A stretch of DNA of 33,713 nucleotides from Candidatus Omnitrophota bacterium (lineage in GTDB: Bacteria; Hinthialibacterota; Hinthialibacteria; Hinthialibacterales; Hinthialibacteraceae). The position numbers and the translations under genes are program-made. Shown piece by piece: positions 6,781-15,958 of the stretch. The stretch covers positions 1 through 33,713 of the forward strand of contig JAFGTC010000131.1 of the NCBI GenBank assembly GCA_016934335.1, written 5' to 3'. The first letter of the stretch is position 1. Every line of letters begins with the position of its first letter. Below the pieces are notes generated by a model, which had not been told where the DNA came from, did not search any database, and worked only from the letters and a program-made list of their open reading frames with translations.

Positions 6781-8751
6781 ATGTTGTACGCAAAGGAAAT
6801 TTATCATTCCCACTTTCTTCATTCGAGCCGATCTAAACGTTTGATTGACACGCTATGCTATGTGCTGCTGTTCTGCTGCGCCGGCGCTTTCGCCATGTTG
6901 TTTTTCGCATCGAACGGATGGGCTCTGCCGACGATCGATGAACTGCTGCCGAGCAATGAACAGCTGACAGTCGTCGTGAATAAATCGGCTTTGGTCAAAT
7001 TGAATCAGCCTGTCAAGCGCGTATCGATCGTCGCGCCTGACATCGCCGATGTTCAAATTCTTGAAGAAAAACAGATTCTCGTCACCGCGCAGTCCGTGGG
7101 CGAGACTACTTTGGTTATATGGCAGGAAGACGGCAGCGTGCGCACCATCGATGTGATTGTCGAAGTCAACACGAAGCAGCTTTCCGATACGCTGCTTTAT
7201 ACCATGCCCGATGAAGCCATCGAAGTCGTTCCCATGAATCAGGGCGTCGCGCTGCGCGGTCAGATCCAGGAAATCGGGAAAGTAGATCAGGCGATGAGCA
7301 TCGCCAGTTCGTATTCCGAAGAAGTCGTTAATCTCATGGATGTACCCGGCGTGCATCAGGTCATGCTCAAAGTGAGAATTGCGGAAGTGGCCCGTTCGTT
7401 CAGCGAAGAGGCCGGAGTGAACTTTCAGATTTTGGATGATTCGTTTCAAGGAACGAATGTTCTGGGCGGCCTGGTTTCGGGAAATTTGAATAGTCCGGAT
7501 TTATCGGTCAGCGATGCTGTGACCATGTTTCTAGGATTCCCCAAAAGCGACGTCAATGTCTTCATCCAGGCTCTCCAGGAAAGGGGGCTTCTGCAAATTT
7601 TAGCCGAACCCAATCTTGTGGCCCGCAGCGGGGAGACGGCCAGTTTTCTGGCGGGCGGCGAGTTCCCGGTTCCCATCGTGCAAGGCGGGATAAGCGATTC
7701 GATTTCCGTCGAGTACAAAGAATTCGGCGTACGATTGACATTCACGCCGACTGTCTTGAGCCCTCGCGACATTCGTTTGGATCTCTCCCCCGAAGTCAGC
7801 GACTTGGATTTTGCGCAAGGCGTCGTGTTGAGCGGATTTCAGATTCCGACGGTTATTACTCGGAGGGTGCAGACTGTGGTTCATCTGAAAGACGGTCAAT
7901 CGTTCGCCATCGCGGGGCTCTTGAGCAAAAACAAACAGAAGAATCATCGCAAAGTGCCTTTTGTCGGCGACATTCCTTTGTTGGGCGGTTTGTTTCGCGG
8001 CAGCGAACTCTCTGAAGATGAGACGGAGTTGTTGATTATGGTGACGCCGCATCTGGTCGCCCCGCTTTTGGACGGTCCTTCTTATCCTATGCCGGGCGAT
8101 TCTCTCAAGGGGCTTGAATCCGATCCCTTCGCTCCAGACGGAGACAAGTTGCCGCCGTCAGTCGACGAAAGCGCGTCGATCGATGAACCGGCGATTCATG
8201 ACAAAGAGATTCCAACTCTCTATCCGCAGAACAATGTTCGGACCATGGGATCTAAAACGCGCACCATTCGTTCCGCGAATGCGGGATCGGAGGCGCCGTC
8301 AGTGAATTTGCGCCAAGGAAGGATTATCGATAGTCTGCATTCCACCGAGCCGGATGTGAATTCGTCTATGCCGGCTGCTTCTTCCATCCCCGATCCGAAA
8401 ATCAGCGCGCCGTCCGATGCGCCAATCGAAGAAAATCAATCAGTCGAGCCGGTCACTCGAGCCGACATTGAACCGGCCGAGATCGAAGAAGCTGAAAAGA
8501 CGGTGGAAGACGTCTTGCCCGATAGTGATTATGCCCCGGCGCCATCGTCTTATCCGAATATGGTTTCTCAAGCGGGCTATAGCAAGCCGGGGCTTATGCC
8601 CGCCGGCGTGCAGGATCCGGAGCGGCCCGTCATCGCCTCCGATCGCCGGAAGCGTTCCGACAATCAGGCGCCGGCCATGAATTCTGAGAATGAAAAAGAA
8701 GAAGCGGATCAAGAAGCGGGCGCCGTCTTGGCGTCGCGATTTGGACTATAA
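6781..8751 (+). CDS. cpaC: Tad secretin CpaC/RcpA with long C-terminal extension
   Basis: A 656-residue outer-membrane secretin. An unusually long N-region ends in a hydrophobic signal (residues 21-45). A pilus-formation N-terminal domain follows (KSALVKLNQPVKRVSIVAPD, about residues 68-87, to about 130), then a BON-like stretch (135-185). The type II/III secretin domain covers about 190-425, with EPNLVARSGETASFLAGGEF and the terminal ELLIMVTPHLV strand. It forms the pore for the Flp pilus. Typical members end soon after the secretin domain. Here about 220 further residues follow, rich in Pro, Ser, Glu and Asp and apparently disordered. AAGGAG precedes the ATG. An alternative reading of the tail as a fused domain is not supported by any motif I can see. 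Confidence 0.92.
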   Translation: MLYAKEIYHSHFLHSSRSKRLIDTLCYVLLFCCAGAFAMLFFASNGWALPTIDELLPSNEQLTVVVNKSALVKLNQPVKRVSIVAPDIADVQILEEKQILVTAQSVGETTLVIWQEDGSVRTIDVIVEVNTKQLSDTLLYTMPDEAIEVVPMNQGVALRGQIQEIGKVDQAMSIASSYSEEVVNLMDVPGVHQVMLKVRIAEVARSFSEEAGVNFQILDDSFQGTNVLGGLVSGNLNSPDLSVSDAVTMFLGFPKSDVNVFIQALQERGLLQILAEPNLVARSGETASFLAGGEFPVPIVQGGISDSISVEYKEFGVRLTFTPTVLSPRDIRLDLSPEVSDLDFAQGVVLSGFQIPTVITRRVQTVVHLKDGQSFAIAGLLSKNKQKNHRKVPFVGDIPLLGGLFRGSELSEDETELLIMVTPHLVAPLLDGPSYPMPGDSLKGLESDPFAPDGDKLPPSVDESASIDEPAIHDKEIPTLYPQNNVRTMGSKTRTIRSANAGSEAPSVNLRQGRIIDSLHSTEPDVNSSMPAASSIPDPKISAPSDAPIEENQSVEPVTRADIEPAEIEEAEKTVEDVLPDSDYAPAPSSYPNMVSQAGYSKPGLMPAGVQDPERPVIASDRRKRSDNQAPAMNSENEKEEADQEAGAVLASRFGL

Positions 8752-8817
8752 ATACTAAGATATTCGATCGTATTTCAAATCGATTTTTGGATCCACGAAC
8801 GAAAGAAGAAGGAAAAC

Positions 8818-8952
8818 ATGCCAGATCGGCGGAAACATACTTATAGAGAATCTCGATTCTTAATCCAAGAGGAGGCGCATAACGCTGTACAATCCCGTAT
8901 TGATCCCAGAGTGAATCTAAAATGTTTGTTTGCGTTTGCATCGATTCCATAA
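8818..8952 (+). CDS. Candidate 44-residue small protein between cpaC and cpaE
   Basis: An ATG at 8818 preceded by GAAGAAGGA at about 5 nt opens a 44-codon frame ending TAA at 8952. The peptide is basic at its N-terminus (MPDRRKHTYRESRF), with a middle rich in polar residues and a short hydrophobic C-terminus (CLFAFASIP). It fills much of the 239-nt gap between cpaC and cpaE in an otherwise tightly packed operon. I recognise no family. The strong ribosome binding site is the main evidence; the frame may still be a chance one. Confidence 0.35.
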   Translation: MPDRRKHTYRESRFLIQEEAHNAVQSRIDPRVNLKCLFAFASIP

Positions 8953-8990
8953 AGAGGAACAGGTGCGAGCTGTAATGAGGAGTTAAGCCC

Positions 8991-10229
8991 ATGTCAAGTT
9001 CAAACGAACAGATTCAATCCAAAATCCGAAGCGTTCTAGTGGATCGCGATCAGGACGGTTTGACCCAAAGCAAGCAGGCTTTGGAATCTTCGGGGATGGT
9101 GGAAATCTGTGCGGAAACAAGTTCTTATGCTCTTGCGGTTTCTCATGTGGATCGAAGCCGCCCTGATTTTGTATTTTGCGGAGTGGACGATGATCCTCAT
9201 GATGCATTCTCGTTTGTTGAGAAAATTCGAGAAAAATATCCTTTGCTGCGAGTCGTCTGCATAGGAAATAGCAGCGACTCGAATCTTATTTTACGATGCT
9301 TTCGAACAGGGGCCGATGAGTATCTCGTCAAGCCTCTTCAAAAGAGCGCTCTACAGGAAATGTTTCCTCGTCTTCGCATCCGGAGCTCGGCGCCCGCGCC
9401 CCCCGCGACGGCCACCGAGCCTCAAGGGAAGATTGCTGCGATTTGGGGAAGCCGGGGCGGATGCGGAGCGACTACCCTTGCTTGCAACTTGGCCGACTCC
9501 CTGGCCGATTCCTCGCGAACGATATTGATCGATCTCCACGATAAACAAGGCGATTTGGGTTTGTTTTTTGATCAACAATCCCTCTATTCCCTTCGAGACA
9601 TCTGGGGGCGCGGGGATGGGATCGATGAATCCCTGGTCGAAAGCATCTCGATTAAATTGGAGAATGGCCTGCATCTTCTGCTTCAACCGATGGAAGAGGA
9701 TGCGAACGCCTGGAATCAAGAAGAATTCGAGCGCTTGATTCGGGTTGTCCGGACCAAATATGAATTCATCGTTTTGGATCTCGGACATGATTTCGAAATG
9801 GCCAATCGAGTATTGGCGAAGGTGGATCATTTGTTTCTGGTGGTGGAGCAGACCTTGCCCTCCTTGTATCTCGCCTCCCGAAAAGCGCGATGGTTGGAAG
9901 AGATGGAGGTCGATTTAATGAAATTGTGCGTTGTGATCAACGCATTCAATACGCGCAGTTCGGTTACGCAGAAGCATATCACGAAGACGCTGCCTACGCC
10001 CAATGTGATTACCGTCCGCGAAGACGAAAAAAATGTTCATTCGGCTATCAACCAAGGGCTTACCTTGCGGCAGGTTTCGCGTTGGGGAAAGGCCTACAAG
10101 GATATTGTCAACGCGGCCAAACATCTGACGAATAAATCCCCCAAGAGCGCCGCCCGCGAGCGAAACGTGAACGATCTTGTGCTTCAACCTTTGCTTTCCA
10201 ATAACACCGCCATGGAGGCCATGCAGTAA
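8991..10229 (+). CDS. cpaE: Tad localisation ATPase CpaE/TadZ (pseudo-receiver + MinD-like domain)
   Basis: A 412-residue protein. Residues 12-125 have the fold signature of a response-regulator receiver (conserved YLVKPL with Lys114), but the phosphoacceptor position is Gly64, so it cannot be phosphorylated in the normal way. A short Ala/Pro linker leads to a ParA/MinD-type ATPase from about residue 146. Its P-loop is GSRGGCGATT (153-162), lacking the Walker A lysine before TT, as is common in CpaE/TadZ. DLHDKQGDLGLFFD and FIVLDLGHDFE are further family motifs. TadZ proteins place the Tad machine, often at a cell pole. GAGGAG precedes the ATG. cpaF follows after 21 nt. Confidence 0.92.
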   Translation: MSSSNEQIQSKIRSVLVDRDQDGLTQSKQALESSGMVEICAETSSYALAVSHVDRSRPDFVFCGVDDDPHDAFSFVEKIREKYPLLRVVCIGNSSDSNLILRCFRTGADEYLVKPLQKSALQEMFPRLRIRSSAPAPPATATEPQGKIAAIWGSRGGCGATTLACNLADSLADSSRTILIDLHDKQGDLGLFFDQQSLYSLRDIWGRGDGIDESLVESISIKLENGLHLLLQPMEEDANAWNQEEFERLIRVVRTKYEFIVLDLGHDFEMANRVLAKVDHLFLVVEQTLPSLYLASRKARWLEEMEVDLMKLCVVINAFNTRSSVTQKHITKTLPTPNVITVREDEKNVHSAINQGLTLRQVSRWGKAYKDIVNAAKHLTNKSPKSAARERNVNDLVLQPLLSNNTAMEAMQ

Positions 10230-10250
10230 TCACGGATTGGGAGATTCTGA

Positions 10251-11597
10251 ATGAAATCGACAATGAATCCAACTTCGAATGAAATCGGAAGGCGAAACGG
10301 CGAGGCCAAAGGCAGCCGCGCCGTCAACGACATCAAGTCCATCGTTCATCGTCAATTGATCGATCGGTTGGATTTAAGCCGCGTCCGCGATGAAAACAAA
10401 GAGGATGTCAAGCGTCAGATTAAACCGGTGATTTTGGAGTTAATCGCCGGACAAGGAACTCCGCTGAGCGGAAGCGAACGCTTGACGCTCGCGGATGAAG
10501 TCATGAACGAGGTGTTCGGCTTCGGGCCGCTGGAAGTTCTTCTGAACGATCCCGACGTCAGCGACATTCTCGTCAACAACTGCCATGAAGTGTACGTAGA
10601 GAAAAAAGGGAAAATTGAAAAAAGCAATATCCGCTTTCGAGACGATCGACATTTACTGCAGATCATCGATCGCATCGTTTCGAGAGTAGGGCGGCGCGTG
10701 GATGAAACCTCGCCGATGGTGGACGCTCGCCTGCCTGACGGCTCCCGCGTCAACGCCATTATCCCGCCCTTGGCGCTCAAAGGGCCGGCGCTTTCGATTC
10801 GCCGATTCGGCGTGAATCCTGTTCGCTTGGAGCAGCTGCTGGAGTATCAATCGGTCATCCCCGAAATGGTGGAATTTTTGGAAGGCGCAGTGCGCTCCAA
10901 ATTGAACATTATCATCTCCGGCGGAACCGGTTCGGGAAAGACGACCCTGCTGAATGTTCTTTCCTCGTTCATACCATCCAACGAGCGCATTATCACGATC
11001 GAGGATTCAGCGGAGCTGATGCTGCAGCAGCCGCATGTCGTGCAGTTGGAAACGCGGCCGCCGAACATCGAGGGTCTTGGATGCGTTTCCCAGCGGGAAC
11101 TCTTATTCAACACTCTGCGCATGCGCCCCGACCGCATCATCCTGGGCGAGGTGCGCGGCGCAGAAGCGCTGGACATGCTGCAGGCGATGAATACCGGCCA
11201 TGAAGGCTCGCTCACCACGATTCACTCCAACTCCCCCCGCGACGCTTTGAGCCGCATCGAGATGATGGTGACGATGAGCGGATTGGAAATCCCTATGAAA
11301 TCGGTTCGCCAGCAAATGAGTTCGGCCATTGATCTGATTGTTCAAGCTACGCGATTGATCGATGGAAAGCGGCGCATCGTTTGCATCGCTGAAGTAGTGG
11401 GCATGGAAGGCGAAGTGGTGACTATGCAGGATATCTTTCAATTTCAGCAGGAAGACGTCGATTCCGACGGCAATGTCATCGGATCGTTTGTCGCTACGGG
11501 CGTGCGCCCCCGCTGCATAAATCGATTGGAGCGGAGCGGCATTCGCCTTTCCGCGGATATTTTCAAGCCCGGCGCCCGCCTGCGAGTCGGAGGCTGA
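10251..11597 (+). CDS. cpaF: Tad secretion ATPase CpaF/TadA
   Basis: A 448-residue type II/IV secretion ATPase, the hexameric motor that powers Flp polymerisation at the inner membrane. An N-terminal helical domain (about 25-100) precedes the catalytic half. Walker A is GGTGSGKTT (residues 224-232). An Asp box follows ([11 protein letters not shown], 246-256), then Walker B (RIILGEVRG, 295-303) and a His box ([17 protein letters not shown]). All catalytic elements are intact. GGGAG lies about 7 nt before the ATG at 10251; a second ATG at 10263 is in frame. tadB starts 3 nt after the stop, indicating tight coupling. Confidence 0.95.
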   Translation: MKSTMNPTSNEIGRRNGEAKGSRAVNDIKSIVHRQLIDRLDLSRVRDENKEDVKRQIKPVILELIAGQGTPLSGSERLTLADEVMNEVFGFGPLEVLLNDPDVSDILVNNCHEVYVEKKGKIEKSNIRFRDDRHLLQIIDRIVSRVGRRVDETSPMVDARLPDGSRVNAIIPPLALKGPALSIRRFGVNPVRLEQLLEYQSVIPEMVEFLEGAVRSKLNIIISGGTGSGKTTLLNVLSSFIPSNERIITIEDSAELMLQQPHVVQLETRPPNIEGLGCVSQRELLFNTLRMRPDRIILGEVRGAEALDMLQAMNTGHEGSLTTIHSNSPRDALSRIEMMVTMSGLEIPMKSVRQQMSSAIDLIVQATRLIDGKRRIVCIAEVVGMEGEVVTMQDIFQFQQEDVDSDGNVIGSFVATGVRPRCINRLERSGIRLSADIFKPGARLRVGG

Positions 11598-11599
11598 TC

Positions 11600-12571
11600 A
11601 TGACCCCTCAGATTATCGCGTTAATTGCTTTTGCGGGAACCATGGCGTTCGTTGTTGGCGTCGGATTCTTCCTGGTCACTTGGCTGGGATCCGAACGAAC
11701 GGCGGTTGAAAAGCGTTTTCATAAGTTATCCAGCAACATGGCCATGCCGGAATATCAGAAGCAGGCCCTGACTTATTTGAAGAAAGAGACCGATTGGCGG
11801 CAGTATTCGTTCTTTGCAGAATGCCCCCCTCTGCTCAATCTTCCCGAATTATTCGAACAGGCGGGAATGAAAACCGACGTGGGGCGTTGGCTGCTCTTAG
11901 TTATTTCCATCGGGGGGGCTGTCACCTGTTTGACATGGATGCTGAATCTTTCGATTTTGATTGTCCTGCTCGCGGCGGTCTGTTCGTTTGGAGCTCCGTA
12001 CTTGTATGTGCTGATGAAGCGCAAACAACGCCTGGCGGCTTTTGAAGAAGGATTCGCCCAATCGTTGGAGATCCTGGGGCGATCACTTCGAGCCGGACAT
12101 CCTTTAACCATGGGGCTGCAGATGGTTTCTTCTGAAATGCCCGAGCCTCTCAGCAGCGAGTTCGGCCGAGTCTTTTACGAACAGCAGATGGGGATGCATC
12201 TCGAAGATTCTCTGCGAAGAATGGCGAAGCGCGTTCCTCTGCTTGATTTGCGCTTTTTTGTCTTGTCCGTCTTGATCCATCGGCAAACGGGCGGCGATTT
12301 GGCGGAAGTGTTGGATAATTTATCTCACGTCATTCGCGAGAGATTCAAGGTCTTAGGGCAAGTGGCCGCGTTGACGGCGGAGGGGCGTCTGTCGGGATGG
12401 GTGTTGAGCATCCTTCCGGTCGCCGTCTTTTTTATGATCAGCGTGATCAATCCCACCTACCTCGATACTCTTATGGAATCGGACATCGGACGAAAAATGC
12501 TTTATTTCGCCATTTTTCTTCAGGTGGTGGGGATGATGGTAATACGTAAGATCGTGAGGATTCAGGTATGA
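11600..12571 (+). CDS. tadB: Tad inner-membrane platform protein TadB
   Basis: A 323-residue membrane protein. It has an N-terminal membrane helix (7-28), a cytoplasmic part, a helix pair near 95-135, the GspF/T2SSF domain (about 155-280) and C-terminal membrane helices. LEILGRSLRAGHPLTMGLQM and HRQTGGDLAEVLDNLSHVIR are characteristic TadB segments. With TadC it forms the platform on which CpaF acts. The stop overlaps the tadC start by ATGA. Confidence 0.92.
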   Translation: MTPQIIALIAFAGTMAFVVGVGFFLVTWLGSERTAVEKRFHKLSSNMAMPEYQKQALTYLKKETDWRQYSFFAECPPLLNLPELFEQAGMKTDVGRWLLLVISIGGAVTCLTWMLNLSILIVLLAAVCSFGAPYLYVLMKRKQRLAAFEEGFAQSLEILGRSLRAGHPLTMGLQMVSSEMPEPLSSEFGRVFYEQQMGMHLEDSLRRMAKRVPLLDLRFFVLSVLIHRQTGGDLAEVLDNLSHVIRERFKVLGQVAALTAEGRLSGWVLSILPVAVFFMISVINPTYLDTLMESDIGRKMLYFAIFLQVVGMMVIRKIVRIQV

Positions 12572-13500
12572 TCATTGAGCCTTTTTGGATCGGTGTCATG
12601 AGTTTTGCCGCGGCGTTTTTATTCGTGCTGGGATTCGCCGCCGTGCTGCGTGTGATTAAACATCCGGTGGACGGCCGAATCGAGCGTCTCAACATGAATT
12701 CAAATTCGGCCGCGCCCGCCGCATCGATGTTTCGCCCTGAATTCAACGATCAGAGCGTCGTGGCGTCGCTGGGGCAGAAACTTGCCCCCAAAGATCCCGC
12801 GAAGCGATCGATCAGCCAAAAACGGCTGGCGTCCGCCGGATATTACAACCAAAACGCCCTCTATTATTATTGGGTGATCAAGATGATTTCGACCACTTTG
12901 CCTCCTGTTCTGGTGCTGGCTTTTTATATCATCAGGAATATCCCGGTCGAATCCGCCATGATCCCCGCGATGTTCGCCTTCGGCGTGGGGATGCTGGCGC
13001 CGGATCTGTTTCTTCATTGGCAGAAAAAATCCCGGCAGGATCAAATCTTCAAAGGTTTGCCCGATACCCTGGATTTGCTTTTGGTCTGCGTCGAAGCGGG
13101 GCTGGGATTGGACGCTTCCATGCAGAAAGTCAGCGAAGAACTTCACATGAGCTGCCGCGTGCTCAGCGAAGAACTGCAATTGACATGCACGGCCATTCGC
13201 TTTGGTCAGGATCGCAATGATGCGCTGCACGACTTAGGCGATCGAACCGATGTCATGGATCTGAAGTCGCTGACTTCGGTGCTGATCCAAGCGGATAAAT
13301 TCGGCGTCAGCATCGGGCAGTCTTTGCGAGTCCATGCGGATGATATGAGAACCCGGCGGCGTCAGCGAGCCGAAGAAATGGCGGCGAAGACGACAGTGAA
13401 ATTGATATTTCCTCTTGTCCTTTTCGTCTTTCCCGCCATTTTTGTCGTGCTCGCCGGACCGGCGGCTATCAGCATTTGGGATAATTTTGTGAATCGTTAA
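12568..13500 (+). CDS. tadC: Tad inner-membrane platform protein TadC
   Basis: A 310-residue membrane protein with the same GspF/T2SSF architecture as TadB. It has an N-terminal helix (about 8-28), a helix pair near 100-150, then LPDTLDLLLVCVEAGLGLDA and LTSVLIQADKFGVSIGQSLR in the T2SSF domain. The C-terminal helix is near 275-300. RQRAEEMAAKTTVKLIFPLV is the usual TadC segment before the last helix. It starts inside the tadB stop codon (ATGA overlap), so the pair is translationally coupled. It should be the partner platform protein for the pilus motor. Confidence 0.92.
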   Translation: MIIEPFWIGVMSFAAAFLFVLGFAAVLRVIKHPVDGRIERLNMNSNSAAPAASMFRPEFNDQSVVASLGQKLAPKDPAKRSISQKRLASAGYYNQNALYYYWVIKMISTTLPPVLVLAFYIIRNIPVESAMIPAMFAFGVGMLAPDLFLHWQKKSRQDQIFKGLPDTLDLLLVCVEAGLGLDASMQKVSEELHMSCRVLSEELQLTCTAIRFGQDRNDALHDLGDRTDVMDLKSLTSVLIQADKFGVSIGQSLRVHADDMRTRRRQRAEEMAAKTTVKLIFPLVLFVFPAIFVVLAGPAAISIWDNFVNR

Positions 13501-13521
13501 ATCGGAAAGGGAGTGATGATC

Positions 13522-14118
13522 ATGAGACGAAGTGCGATTCTATTGACCTCTTTTTTAATGATGGCGGGCTGCCAATGCGCTAAAGAAGACGGGCTGGTGC
13601 GCCAATCGGACGATCCGTACGGCTCCACCGTCAACGCGCCTTTTACTGCAATGGCGGAAAACGCCTACCAGCCCGATCCCGTTTTAGGCCGGGTTTACTT
13701 CGAGTATGACAAGGCGGATTTGTCCGATGTCGCCAAAAGTCAACTGGCGGAGATCGCCAAATTGACTGCGCGCCGCGCGGGATTGGTGGTCGTCGAAGGA
13801 CACGCCGATCATATGAACACCGATCCCTACAATATACGCTTGGGCTATCAACGGGCGTTGACGGCGGCTGATTATCTACGAAGTGAAGGGGTGTGGGATG
13901 AACGCATCGTCATTCGCAGCTATGGCGAAGAGCGGCCCGCCTCCACCAATTGGAAGGATTTGGGGCGGGCTTTGAATCGCTGCGTCGTCGTTCATATGTA
14001 CGTACAGGGCGAAGGCATGCCTGCTCAGGAATCGACGAAAACAATGGCGGACGTTTATAAAAAATCCGGCGCCTCGGACGAAGGTTCAAAAACAATCGGC
14101 GCCATCGAACTGAAATAA
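13522..14118 (+). CDS. OmpA/Pal-like lipoprotein in the Tad locus
   Basis: A 198-residue protein. I chose the ATG at 13522, which has GGGAG 8 nt upstream; ATG 13516 and GTG 13513 lie too close to that site. A lipoprotein signal peptide ends in MAGC, so Cys would be lipidated and the protein anchored in a membrane, most likely the outer one. Residues about 50-165 form an OmpA C-terminal domain: VYFEYDKADLS, VVVEGHADHMNTDPYNIRLG, QRALTAADYLRSEGV and SYGEERPA are the usual peptidoglycan-binding signatures. Tad loci often include such a protein (compare the OmpA-like part of TadG) to hold the secretin to the cell wall. It follows tadC after 21 nt. The C-terminal 30 residues are polar. Confidence 0.88.
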   Translation: MRRSAILLTSFLMMAGCQCAKEDGLVRQSDDPYGSTVNAPFTAMAENAYQPDPVLGRVYFEYDKADLSDVAKSQLAEIAKLTARRAGLVVVEGHADHMNTDPYNIRLGYQRALTAADYLRSEGVWDERIVIRSYGEERPASTNWKDLGRALNRCVVVHMYVQGEGMPAQESTKTMADVYKKSGASDEGSKTIGAIELK

Positions 14119-14274
14119 ACCAAAACGCCTTCATTGTTTTAAAAGCGAAAACGCTTCTTTGATATCATTCAGCCGTGCTTCTATATTCGCGTTTGAGATG
14201 AAATGAGCCGCATCTTTTGCACGACATACCTGCTTTGAATGTAAAAAACAAATGATTCAATGAGGTTGGCGATT

Positions 14275-15765
14275 ATGAGTGAGAAATCTTTTAGCGTTTT
14301 GAAAAACGAAAAATTACAATCGATTCTGAACAATAACGATTCTTCAGGTTCGACGGATAGTGCGGAAAACGAATCGCATCATGGGTCGGCGGATGCTATG
14401 TGCGACCTTCCTAAACCGCCGGGTACGTTTGAAGAAGCGGGATTATCCTCCGCCTTCGTTCAGGATCTTGCCATCAAGCATCTGTATCGAAACAGCGTCT
14501 TGACCGGCCGCGAAATTGCCAACCTGCTTCATCTTCCTTATCCATTGATGGAGCCCGTCTTGGAGAAGATGATCGAAATGACCTACGCGGAAAAACGCGG
14601 AGGGCAGGGGCTTGGCGGCTCCGTGGATCGATTTTCGCTCACGGAGCGGGGCAAGGCGCAGGCCCGCGATCTCTTGTTGATCGACACCTATGTCGGCCCC
14701 GCGCCGGTTCCCTTGAATCACTATGCGGACTATGTGCAAAAGCACAATGTAAAGAGTCTCGACATCGATGAAGATTTATTGCGCTACGCCTGGCGGGATT
14801 TTATATTGGATGAGAGCCTCTTTTCTCAAGTCGGGCCGGCCATCTGCTCGGGGAAATCGTGCTTTTTATACGGACCTCCCGGAACCGGGAAAACGACGAT
14901 CGCCAAAATGATCGCTCGATTGTTGGATGAAAAAGTGGGCGGCGTCGCCATTCCGCATGCGGTGATTGTCGGCGACAGCATTGTGCGTTTATATGATCCC
15001 ATCTATCACAGAGCCATCAATACATTTAAAAATAAGACCAGCAAAAGCGGATTGTTCGATTTTAACCAGCATGATCGGCGCTGGGCGCCCTGCCATCGAC
15101 CCTGCGTCATCGTGGGCGGCGACTTGATGTTGGATATGCTGGATTTACGCTACAACGCCACATCGAAATTTTATGAGGCGCCTCTGCAAATGAAAGCCAA
15201 CGGCGGAATCTTCATCATCGATGACTTCGGCCGCCAAATGGTCAAGCCTTGCGATCTGCTGAATCGCTGGATCGTCCCCTTGGAAAATCGCATCGATTTT
15301 CTCACTTTGCATACCGGCAAGAAATTTTCGGTACCCTTCGAACAACTGGTTGTTTTCGCCACGAATCTCGATCCCAATGATTTGGCGGATGAGGCGTTCT
15401 TGCGGCGCATCCGATATAAAATCTTCATCGGCGAACCTTCGATCGAAGCCTATAAATCCATTTTCGACGACGAGTGCAAAAAGAAGGAGTTGCAGTACGA
15501 CGCCGGCGATCTGGATTTTATCATCCAAAAATTTTACAAAGGCGGGAAGCGCCCTCTGCGCGCCTGCGATCCGCGCGACATGACCGATTTAATCGTGGAT
15601 TATTGCAAGTTTAACAGTCTGCCCCGGCGAATCGAGCGAGACATTTTCGATATGATTGCAACCGATTATATGCGAGATTTGCAAAGCGTCGGGAATAAGC
15701 CGTCCAAGGATTTCAAAGAAAGCGAGGCGAAGAATTATCAACAGACGCTAAGCGCTTCGGCGTAA
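14275..15765 (+). CDS. Winged-helix/AAA+ ATPase at the end of the Tad locus
   Basis: A 496-residue cytoplasmic protein. The ATG at 14275 is preferred for its GAGG about 10 nt upstream; another in-frame ATG lies at 14260. A Ser/Asn-rich N-terminus leads to a helix-turn-helix-like region (about 59-132: VLTGREIANLLHLPYPLMEP then a VDRFSLTERGKAQARDL wing). The AAA+ core follows. Walker A is GPPGTGKTT (200-208), Walker B GIFIIDDFGRQ (311-321), sensor 1 is in FATNLDP (Asn364), and the helical lid includes KGGKRPLRACDPRDM. The domain order suggests a DNA-binding or partner-sensing module coupled to a remodelling ATPase. It follows the OmpA-like gene on the same strand after 156 nt and is closed off by a terminator, so it may belong to the pilus locus. 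Its role there is not known to me. Confidence 0.85.
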   Translation: MSEKSFSVLKNEKLQSILNNNDSSGSTDSAENESHHGSADAMCDLPKPPGTFEEAGLSSAFVQDLAIKHLYRNSVLTGREIANLLHLPYPLMEPVLEKMIEMTYAEKRGGQGLGGSVDRFSLTERGKAQARDLLLIDTYVGPAPVPLNHYADYVQKHNVKSLDIDEDLLRYAWRDFILDESLFSQVGPAICSGKSCFLYGPPGTGKTTIAKMIARLLDEKVGGVAIPHAVIVGDSIVRLYDPIYHRAINTFKNKTSKSGLFDFNQHDRRWAPCHRPCVIVGGDLMLDMLDLRYNATSKFYEAPLQMKANGGIFIIDDFGRQMVKPCDLLNRWIVPLENRIDFLTLHTGKKFSVPFEQLVVFATNLDPNDLADEAFLRRIRYKIFIGEPSIEAYKSIFDDECKKKELQYDAGDLDFIIQKFYKGGKRPLRACDPRDMTDLIVDYCKFNSLPRRIERDIFDMIATDYMRDLQSVGNKPSKDFKESEAKNYQQTLSASA

Positions 15766-15808
15766 TCGATGATCCTGCCAAAGAATGAATCCAGCGATGG
15801 GAATTGCG

Positions 15809-15850
15809 AGCCCGGCCTCTGTTCAAAGCGCCGGGCTTGTTGTTTGGAAA
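15809..15850 (+). terminator. Intrinsic terminator closing the Tad/AAA+ unit
   Basis: AGCCCGGC (15809-15816) and GCCGGGCT (15830-15837) form an 8-bp GC-rich stem around 13 nt, followed by the T-rich TGTTGTTTGG. It ends the unit and separates it from cysK. Confidence 0.65.
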
Positions 15851-15958
15851 TCATGGCGTCATTTTTCTCCGTGCGCCGTTCGATCCGTCTTGTCTGCACG
15901 CGCAAAGAGGATAGAGTTATGGCGACCATTTTAATAGGAAAGTTGAGATAGGCGCTGC

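Noticed and set aside
14141..14165. Hairpin AAGCG-AAAA-CGCTT between the OmpA-like gene and the AAA+ gene
   Set aside because: The stem is only about 5 bp and the following T-run is broken, so a terminator call is not supported.
15769..15951. 60-codon frame before cysK
   Set aside because: It runs through the terminator hairpin and has no ribosome binding site or family motif.
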